Positions 1 through 5,455 of a DNA stretch of 8,201 nucleotides are shown here, one piece after another (the first letter of the stretch is position 1; each line of letters opens with the position of its first letter). The notes under the pieces were generated by a model. The model did not search any database. It was given only the letters and a program-made list of their open reading frames with translations, and was not told the DNA's origin. The position numbers and the translations under genes were made by a program. The DNA is from CAYVLI01 sp964452105 [NCBI: uncultured Nitrospinota bacterium] (GTDB lineage Bacteria > JAUXIQ01): the NCBI GenBank assembly GCA_964452105.1, contig CAYVLI010000024.1:1-8201 (forward strand), read 5' to 3'.

Positions 1-11
1 AGAGGAACCTG

Positions 12-1388
12 TTGAAGCTGAAAATAATATTCCCAGCAAACGACCGCCTGGTGAGCCAGAGGGTGAAGGCTGCTCCAGCGGCTCCGCTATCTCTGGAATA
101 TCTGGCCGGACTCGCACCGAAAGACGCCGAAATAAAACTTATCGATATGGGCCAGGGCGACCAACCCGGCTACGACGACCCGGTGGACCTGGTGGCTCTC
201 CACGTGCGCACCCCCGTTGCCAGTACCGCCTTTCACGTGGCCGATGAATTCAGGAAACGCGGCGTCAGCGCGGCAATGGGCGGGCCACATCCCACCCTGC
301 TCCCGGAAGAGTGCAAAGCACACAGCGATGCCGTCTGCATAGGAGAAGGCGAAAAGGCCTGGCCAGCCCTGCTGAATGACCTGGCCTCCGGAGAGCTAAT
401 GGACTATTACGTCGGAGGTCCATACAAGGTCGGACATCTCAAAGGCAGAAGGCGCAAGTTCCCCTCCAGGTCGGACTTGAGAAACCTTTCCCTGGCTCGC
501 AGGGACCTCTTTCCCGAGGGACGCTACAAGCTCAAGGGCATCTTTGTGAGCCGCGGTTGCCCCTACGATTGCAAATTCTGCTCCGTGAGAAACCTGCAGG
601 GGGCGAAGGTGCGGTTGAGGCCCGTGGATGAGGTACTCGAAGAAATCTCCCGAATCGAGGGCCCCATGTTTTTCGCCGAGGAAAACGCCACAGGCGTCCC
701 CGCCTGCAGCGACTATTACATGAGCCTGTTCAAGAGGATGGCCGAACCGGGCATGAAACGGATATGGTCCGGCGCCAGCACGCTGGGCATGGCCGCAGAT
801 AAACGCGGCAGGAGAGTCCTTGAAGCCGCGGCGGAGAGCGGCCTCTGCTTCTCGTTTATCGGCTTTGAGACGATATCCCATGCTTCCGCCCAGAGCGCAG
901 GCGTCCTCGGAAAACTGGGCCTTTCCCATACCGAGGCGCTCGACTCGAAAAGGCTGGAAGAGTTGGTAAAAGTATTTTACGACCTGGGCGTGTATGTGAT
1001 GGGCTACTTCATCGTGGGATTCGATGAGGATACGGAAGAGACCTTCAAACGCATACTGGACTTCTGCGACCGCACGCTGATAATGCCCATGCTGACAGTC
1101 CTGGCCCCTATGCCCGGCACCCGGTTATATGAGGAATACAAAGAGCAAGAGCGTTTTCGCAAAAACATCGAGTGGGACGACTTCGGCTGCGACTTCCTCA
1201 CTTTCCGCCACCCCCGCTTCTCCGCCCCTGTACTTGAGAGACGTTACTTAAAGCTCTGGCAGGAGTCTTATACTCCAGATCGCGTCGTAGCCAGGCTCGA
1301 CTTCGCCCGCAAAATATCGCCGCCCGCTTTCGGCATCGTTTACGAAACGCAACTCAACATCATGCGGGCCTTTCTGCCCAGACCCTGA
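12..1388 (+). CDS. B12-binding domain radical SAM protein, substrate unknown
   Basis: A 458-residue class B (cobalamin-dependent) radical SAM enzyme. The N-terminal B12-binding domain spans about residues 1-145 and shows the family signatures GGPHPTLLPEE (90-100) and GEGE (111-114). No DxHxxG motif is seen, so cobalamin would bind without a protein histidine ligand. The radical SAM core starts near 172; C183, C187 and C190 form the CxxxCxxC site for the 4Fe-4S cluster and SAM. Further core strands are FIGFET (282-287), GYFIVGFDEDTEETF (331-345) and LAPMPGTRLYEE (364-375). Family members perform methylations, ring formations or other radical chemistry; nothing here fixes the substrate. The start is TTG at 12, with AGAGGA at 1-6 five bases upstream, but the frame is open to the window edge, so a more upstream start is possible. 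The next gene, a crotonase on the same strand, is 152 bp away, so co-transcription is uncertain. The family is clear, the function is not. Confidence 0.9.
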   Translation: MKLKIIFPANDRLVSQRVKAAPAAPLSLEYLAGLAPKDAEIKLIDMGQGDQPGYDDPVDLVALHVRTPVASTAFHVADEFRKRGVSAAMGGPHPTLLPEECKAHSDAVCIGEGEKAWPALLNDLASGELMDYYVGGPYKVGHLKGRRRKFPSRSDLRNLSLARRDLFPEGRYKLKGIFVSRGCPYDCKFCSVRNLQGAKVRLRPVDEVLEEISRIEGPMFFAEENATGVPACSDYYMSLFKRMAEPGMKRIWSGASTLGMAADKRGRRVLEAAAESGLCFSFIGFETISHASAQSAGVLGKLGLSHTEALDSKRLEELVKVFYDLGVYVMGYFIVGFDEDTEETFKRILDFCDRTLIMPMLTVLAPMPGTRLYEEYKEQERFRKNIEWDDFGCDFLTFRHPRFSAPVLERRYLKLWQESYTPDRVVARLDFARKISPPAFGIVYETQLNIMRAFLPRP

Positions 1389-1414
1389 CAAAATAGGCCC
1401 CGGTTCGATAATGC

Positions 1415-1432
1415 TTGCCTGTTACAGGGCAA
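1415..1432 (+). other. Stem-loop in the gap between radical SAM and crotonase genes
   Basis: TTGCCTG, loop TTA, then CAGGGCAA pair as a 7-bp stem with one bulged G. It starts 26 bases after the radical SAM stop codon. An A/T-rich stretch (TAATAGAATAT) follows, but there is no run of T, so it is not a classical intrinsic terminator. It may be a weak terminator, a processing site or an operator dyad. The TTGCCT and TAGAAT elements 15 bp apart in the same place could also be read as a poor promoter, which I do not call. The rest of 1389-1540 holds only the 8-bp palindrome GGTTAACC (1507-1514) and the ribosome site of the next gene. Confidence 0.3.
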
Positions 1433-1540
1433 TAATAGAATATGAGAGGGCTTAAATGGGAAGGTCGGAGAGCTGCCGGTTTTAGCCATCGAAGCGCGCC
1501 ATTTTTGGTTAACCGTTCATGAGAGGAGCGATAGTAGGCC

Positions 1541-2359
1541 ATGGGATACGATGAATTATTATACGAGGTTGGTAAGGACAACGTAGCGGTCATAACACTG
1601 AACAGGCCCGGGGCCATGAACGCCTTGACTCACAAGACACACGAAGAAATGAAAAGAGCCATCGACGAAGCCGACAGTGACGACAGCGTGAGGGTTATCG
1701 TGATTACCGGAGCCGGAAAAGGCTTCTGCGCCGGCGACGACGTCAAGAGCATTTTCCTGGGAGGAGGGCCCGAAGGTCAGGATTCCGATAAAAAATATAT
1801 GCAGTCTCAGTTAAATTATCTTCAGGGCGGTCATCTCGAAGGGGGCGGCGCCAGGCTCTTGAGCATCAACAAACCGACCATCGCGGCGGTCAACGGAGCC
1901 GCAGTCGGTTATGGCTGCGATATCACCCTCATGTGCGATATGCGTGTAGCTTCGGAAAGAGCCAGGTTCGGAGAGGTGTTCTTGAGGGTGGGCCTGATAC
2001 CCGATGAGGGGATGGTCATACTGCCCAGGCTGGTGGGCCTGGCTAAAGCCTATGAACTTATACTGACCGCCGATATCATCGATGCCAGCGAGGCCGAGAG
2101 GATCGGGCTGGTCAACAAGGTAGTGCCTCACGAGAAGCTGATGGATGAGGCCATGGAGCTTGCGGTAAAAATCGCCAAGAAACCTCCCATATCGCTCAAA
2201 CTGGCCAAGGAGGGCATCCGCAGGGGGCTAAAGATGCCGCTGGAGGAGTGGAAACAGTGGCACTCCTTCGCCATGCGTTACTGCTTCGCCACCGAGGATC
2301 ACAAAGAAGGCGCCATGGCCTTCGTCGAGAAGAGAGAGCCAGTATTCAAAGGGAGATAG
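1541..2359 (+). CDS. Enoyl-CoA hydratase/isomerase (crotonase) family protein
   Basis: A 272-residue crotonase, normal length, cytoplasmic, acting on an acyl-CoA thioester. The first oxyanion-hole segment is GKGFCAGDD (59-67); the second is NGAAVGYGCD (118-127), followed by LMCDMRVASERARFGEVF and GLIPDEG (151-157). Compared with rat mitochondrial enoyl-CoA hydratase, D127 occupies the position of Glu144, and the position of Glu164 appears to be F147, with E145 two residues earlier. Such changes are typical of isomerases, hydrolases or other crotonase reactions, so ordinary beta-oxidation hydratase activity should not be assumed. A Gly-rich loop (about 74-103) makes the segment before KPTIAAVNG roughly a dozen residues longer than in the rat enzyme. 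The ATG has a strong GAGAGGAG (1521-1528), but at an unusually long 12-base spacing. No thiolase, acyl-CoA dehydrogenase or ligase is in view, so the pathway is unknown. Confidence 0.9.
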   Translation: MGYDELLYEVGKDNVAVITLNRPGAMNALTHKTHEEMKRAIDEADSDDSVRVIVITGAGKGFCAGDDVKSIFLGGGPEGQDSDKKYMQSQLNYLQGGHLEGGGARLLSINKPTIAAVNGAAVGYGCDITLMCDMRVASERARFGEVFLRVGLIPDEGMVILPRLVGLAKAYELILTADIIDASEAERIGLVNKVVPHEKLMDEAMELAVKIAKKPPISLKLAKEGIRRGLKMPLEEWKQWHSFAMRYCFATEDHKEGAMAFVEKREPVFKGR

Positions 2360-2373
2360 AGTGGCTCCCTTGA
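2346..2373. terminator. Possible terminator hairpin between convergent genes
   Basis: AAGGGAG (2349-2355) and CTCCCTT (2365-2371) are exact inverted repeats around a 9-base loop. With one bulged A the stem extends to about 9 bp (TCA with TGA at the outer ends). The crotonase stop codon TAG (2357-2359) lies in the loop. The position, between the 3' ends of two convergent genes only 35 bp apart, suits a shared terminator. The T tract is poor on both strands (TTGAGACTGTT on +, TTTGAAT on -), so termination would be weak or would need help. Confidence 0.4.
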
Positions 2374-2394
2374 GACTGTTAGCTTCGCTTTCTC

Positions 2395-3150
2395 TTACGT
2401 GGCTTGAGCGGGACGAATTACTGGAGAGGCGTTCGGGTCGAAGGGATTGGTCCTGATGGCCAGCGAAAAAAGGTAGGGATATTCTCGCTTCAGGTGTTCC
2501 ATGTAATCCAGCCATTCGGATATCAGCAGGGAATACGCCCTCCTGATATCGATGGAGATGTGCTCATAGTCCGTCGCCGGTAAACTTTCCAGGCTTTGCC
2601 TGTTGCTCAATTCCTCGGTGAGGTGAAACACAGCCCAGAGCAGGTCTGTAAATGTATCGTGCTCGAGAAGATTCTGGTTCTGTAATAATAAAAGCAGCAC
2701 GGTTCTCTTCCCGGTGAGAAAATCTTTCAATTCCTTAAGATTCCCTCGTTTACTGTTGGCTATATACTGCATGTTTTTAAGCTTGCTGCTTACCTCGGAA
2801 AATTTCTCCTTTGACCAGCCGTCCGCCACCATGAGGTCGTTTCTGATTTTGTCTATGGAAGGGTCGAATCCCGACAGGAGCCTCAGGAGTTCCGTTCCCA
2901 CTTCACTGAAGAAAGCCCCGATGACCATGTTCAGCTTTTTCAGCATGGCCCGCTTTTCCCTCGCCATTAATAGACGATGAATGACCAGCGTGACCAGTAA
3001 TACCTCGATGGGCAGAAAAGCCAGATGACCCACAAGATAAATGAATATGTGGTGGAGGTCTCTAAAAAGCAGATAGTGGATTAAATAAATAACCACCGAA
3101 AGAAGCACAAGAAAAATTCCCAGTAAAAATTGCCAGTTATCTTTCTTCAT
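2395..3150 (-). CDS. Conserved-looking two-helix membrane protein of unknown function
   Basis: I cannot assign a family name to this 251-residue protein. Two hydrophobic helices lie at about residues 7-28 and 33-57, followed by a basic stretch (RLLMAREKRAMLKK) that should keep the remaining ~190 residues in the cytoplasm under the positive-inside rule. The soluble part is mostly predicted helix. Notable parts are MVIGAFFSEVGTELL (75-89), a His/acid-rich stretch FHLTEEL (175-181), DYEH (194-197) and YMEHLKREYPYLF (216-228), and a Pro/Asn-rich tail with NPFDP. These look like family-conserved blocks, perhaps a helical bundle; metal binding is only a guess. ATG at 3150 has GGGAG nine bases upstream. 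It is the last gene on the minus strand, 165 bp after the barrel gene, so it may belong to that operon or have its own promoter. Its 3' end faces the crotonase gene. Confidence 0.8.
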   Translation of the reverse strand: MKKDNWQFLLGIFLVLLSVVIYLIHYLLFRDLHHIFIYLVGHLAFLPIEVLLVTLVIHRLLMAREKRAMLKKLNMVIGAFFSEVGTELLRLLSGFDPSIDKIRNDLMVADGWSKEKFSEVSSKLKNMQYIANSKRGNLKELKDFLTGKRTVLLLLLQNQNLLEHDTFTDLLWAVFHLTEELSNRQSLESLPATDYEHISIDIRRAYSLLISEWLDYMEHLKREYPYLFSLAIRTNPFDPNASPVIRPAQAT

Positions 3151-3315
3151 CTATAGGAGCTCCCACTAAATTCATGCTCTAATCGGAAAAACTTCCCCCC
3201 CAGCGGAATATACATCATCGTTTTCATGATGACCAGATTCGGCGTTAAAAATAGATGAAATTCAAGAAGCGGGGTGGGGCGGGGTCGGTGATGAATGTAT
3301 CTACGAAGGAATCTC
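3151..3315. other. 165-bp intergenic region with G-rich tract
   Basis: No gene is visible here. On the + strand, 3271-3288 holds three GGGG runs separated by single bases, then a GG, a possible G-quadruplex; in the leftward transcript it would be C-rich. A second local structure is CATCAT/ATGATG at 3213-3218 and 3226-3231, a weak 6-bp stem with a 7-base loop. A run of seven C lies at 3194-3200. I see no convincing promoter or intrinsic terminator for either flanking minus-strand gene. Confidence 0.4.
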
Positions 3316-4608
3316 TTAAAAGCTGTATCTGATTACCGTAAATATGTTGTCGTTCCGGTTCAACTGGCCGAAAAAGGTGTGGTCTCTCTCACCACCGAAA
3401 ACATTCGCTCCCAGGGTCACGGATATCCGGTCGGTCAATTTATAGGTGATGTCCGGTATGATATAGAAATCCCCGTCCGTGGCGCCGTAGAACGCGAAGA
3501 GGGACAACTTCAGCGTCTGGTGCAGCAGGAAATAGGTTAACCGCACGGTGCTGATTAACCTCAGCTCATCCTGCGCCGGTATTCCGGAGGGGAGCGTGGA
3601 GCGGTACTCGTCATACCTCATCATCCACTCGCCGTAATGCTGCAAACCGACCATGAAATCGGTGAACAGTTCTCTCTCGTAGGCTACCAGGAATCGAAAC
3701 GATGAATTTTGAATGGAAGGGTCGATTCCATTCTGGTCGTCAGTCGAGTCATAATAGCCCAGCTCTACCTTGCCCACGCCGCCCACGACAGGACCCTGTG
3801 CACTCATCCCGTAAATATTCAGCCGTGGGAAAAAGAGTTCCACCGTGCTCGGTGAAATCAGCCTGGCGCCGGGTTGCTTGAAAAAGCCCCTGAAGGCATA
3901 CACGGCGACCTCGTAGCTGGAGATATACTTCTGCAGCCTGAAGGCGATCTCGGTGTTGTCCACTTCCGTCTCCGGCTCTCTAACCCTGCGATTGGGGATG
4001 GCCGCAAAGGGGTCGAAAAAGAGCAGAGGGTCGCCATCGGGGAGCTTATCCGGCTCGAATGCTGGCGCTATCACCAAATCCGCTGAGAAATATTCCGGAT
4101 AGAAACTTATCCTCACCGCATCGGACGGTATCTTAAGATATTCCAGCGGCCGCCCCGAGAAGAAGGCGGAAAAGTCCTTGGGGAAGGCATCGTTTATGAA
4201 TACGAGGTCTCCCAGCCCCCAGGTTATTATCTGTCTCCCCAGCCTGAAATCGAACTTGCCCAGGGAGAAGTCCACCAGCGCCTCGCGCAACTCCAGATCG
4301 GCTTTGTCTTCCACGGCGTCGTGAAAGAAATCTATCTTGAAGAAAGCCCTGGAGTTCAGCGCACTGCCCAGGTGTTCGGCTTCCAGCTGAACACGTTCCT
4401 CGGCCAGGATGAAGTCATCATCCGGACTACCCGTAATGCGCGGGGAGTAGTTGCCCTGGATGAACCCGTGTATATCAGGCATATCCAGAGCGAGAGCGTC
4501 CGTTACAAAAACCGGGAAGAGCAATATGAGGATAACAAGCGCTATAATGGTGCTGACATACTTTATTTCATCTCTCTTCTGAGGAGAAACCGTTTGTGAA
4601 AGTATCAA
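3316..4608 (-). CDS. Outer-membrane beta-barrel protein (DUF1302/porin-like)
   Basis: A 430-residue predicted outer-membrane protein. Residues 1-18 are a basic n-region, 19-35 a hydrophobic core, and ALA (38-40) a likely signal peptidase I site before LDMPDIHGFIQGNY, which starts the mature chain. The rest alternates short amphipathic strands with acidic loops and ends in FTVIRYSF, with the terminal Phe expected of BAM-inserted barrels. LELREALVDFSLGKFDFRLGRQ followed by TWGLGDLVFINDAFPKDF (105-146) resembles the DUF1302 and alginate-export-like barrel families; that match is from memory of the motifs. The start is TTG at 4608, chosen because GAGAGGG sits four bases upstream and no ATG precedes the signal sequence. 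It follows the LolA-like gene by 23 bp and is probably co-transcribed with it and the MMPL transporter, serving as outer-membrane partner or exit. Cargo unknown. Confidence 0.85.
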   Translation of the reverse strand: MILSQTVSPQKRDEIKYVSTIIALVILILLFPVFVTDALALDMPDIHGFIQGNYSPRITGSPDDDFILAEERVQLEAEHLGSALNSRAFFKIDFFHDAVEDKADLELREALVDFSLGKFDFRLGRQIITWGLGDLVFINDAFPKDFSAFFSGRPLEYLKIPSDAVRISFYPEYFSADLVIAPAFEPDKLPDGDPLLFFDPFAAIPNRRVREPETEVDNTEIAFRLQKYISSYEVAVYAFRGFFKQPGARLISPSTVELFFPRLNIYGMSAQGPVVGGVGKVELGYYDSTDDQNGIDPSIQNSSFRFLVAYERELFTDFMVGLQHYGEWMMRYDEYRSTLPSGIPAQDELRLISTVRLTYFLLHQTLKLSLFAFYGATDGDFYIIPDITYKLTDRISVTLGANVFGGERDHTFFGQLNRNDNIFTVIRYSF

Positions 4609-4635
4609 GAGACCCTCTCAGGGGAGAACCCCTAA
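4609..4635 (-). promoter_or_regulatory. Intercistronic hairpins over stop codon and ribosome site
   Basis: On the minus strand, AGGGG-TTCT-CCCCT (4633 down to 4620) is a GC-rich 5-bp stem with a tetraloop, extended by a U.G and a U-A pair (4618-4635). It includes the TAG stop codon of the LolA-like gene. Directly after it, GAGA-GGG-TCTC (4619 down to 4609) is a second tiny dyad containing the ribosome site of the barrel gene, right before its TTG start. There is no T run, so this looks like a translation-tuning or mRNA-stability element rather than a terminator. Its function is inferred only. Confidence 0.4.
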
Positions 4636-5450
4636 TTCTTTATCCATCGACGAGGAGGATTTTTAAAGTACCTCTGGGAGAAAATGCTTTCGGACAGGCC
4701 TACATCGTAATCGACCTTTAAGAAGTTGACTTCCGTTCTGTGACCGGTCTCCAGGTTCTTCATGGTCCTTCTCGTGACGGTAGGGATGCCCTCTATATTT
4801 TCTATTTTATCGGCTGTGAACACTTTATAAAGCTCCCCCCGGCCGTTGTAATACTCCTCTTCGAGGGGCAGGTAGTTTTCCTTGTCCACCCAGGTCATGC
4901 GATAGGCGAAATCGGAAGACCCCTCCTTTTTGGGTACGCTCTTGACCACGTAAGCCATTCTACCGTTGAATTCCTCTTCCTTTGTCAGGCTGTGGGTGTC
5001 TTCCGCCGGGCTCCTGCCCGATACATCTTCGTAGGTGAAATCGGAGCCGACGAAGCTGGAACGTTTGTCGTTGGCGGCAATCCGCTTGGTGAGGTTTATG
5101 GATGGAATGTAAAGCCATCTATCATCGTCTCTGTCTATATGTTTGTAAACCATGAAGACGGTGCCTCGAACGTCCCCCGGCCTGTGAAAGTAAACGAAAT
5201 ACTTCTGCTCTCCACCGTCTTCCTTGTCTATGCGGAGCATGGTGAAATCTCTCTCCCGCACCTTACCCTGCTTGTTGATGAGTTTCATGGATACCCTGGC
5301 CATGCCGTCGTTCGCCGCATAGTAATAGTTCTGATGATATTTGTTCATTATCTGCCCGGCGGACTGCCCCTTGACGGCCGCGGGCGAGCCAAAGGCAGCC
5401 GCTGCGATGACCACCGAGAAGAGTAGGAGAATCCTCTTTATTGTTCCCAT
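4632..5450 (-). CDS. LolA-like periplasmic protein (outer membrane lipoprotein-sorting family)
   Basis: A 272-residue exported protein. The signal peptide has KR at 5-6, a hydrophobic core at 7-20 and a likely cleavage site around 24-29. The mature part carries hallmarks of the 'outer membrane lipoprotein-sorting protein' family, a LolA-type open beta-barrel that binds lipids: FHRPGDVRGTVFMVY (88-102), DRWLYIPSINLTKRI (110-124) and SSFVGSDFTYEDV (131-143), then DKENYLPLEEEYYNGRGEL (189-207). Such proteins are usually encoded beside an MMPL/RND transporter, as here, and are thought to carry lipid or hydrophobic cargo through the periplasm; this is not the canonical LolA. The ATG at 5450 was chosen because AAGAGG lies eight bases upstream and the signal peptide begins there. 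The frame stays open to 5867, but that extension overlaps the transporter and has no exported-protein features. Five bases separate it from the transporter stop, suggesting translational coupling. Confidence 0.88.
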   Translation of the reverse strand: MGTIKRILLLFSVVIAAAAFGSPAAVKGQSAGQIMNKYHQNYYYAANDGMARVSMKLINKQGKVRERDFTMLRIDKEDGGEQKYFVYFHRPGDVRGTVFMVYKHIDRDDDRWLYIPSINLTKRIAANDKRSSFVGSDFTYEDVSGRSPAEDTHSLTKEEEFNGRMAYVVKSVPKKEGSSDFAYRMTWVDKENYLPLEEEYYNGRGELYKVFTADKIENIEGIPTVTRRTMKNLETGHRTEVNFLKVDYDVGLSESIFSQRYFKNPPRRWIKN

Positions 5451-5455
5451 TTCAA

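Noticed and set aside
396-929. 177-residue open frame on the - strand
   Set aside because: It is antisense to the radical SAM gene across its Cys motif; no ribosome site or family features.
1415-1441. Promoter reading of TTGCCT and TAGAAT upstream of the crotonase gene
   Set aside because: A 15-bp spacing and poor -35 match; the same bases form a stem-loop, so I list only the dyad.
3213-3231. CATCAT/ATGATG hairpin as a terminator for the barrel gene
   Set aside because: The 6-bp stem is AT-rich, has no T run and lies about 85 bp past the stop codon; too weak to call as a terminator.
4740-5426. 228-residue open frame on the + strand
   Set aside because: It is antisense to the well-supported LolA-like gene, with no recognisable domain; a shadow of codon bias.
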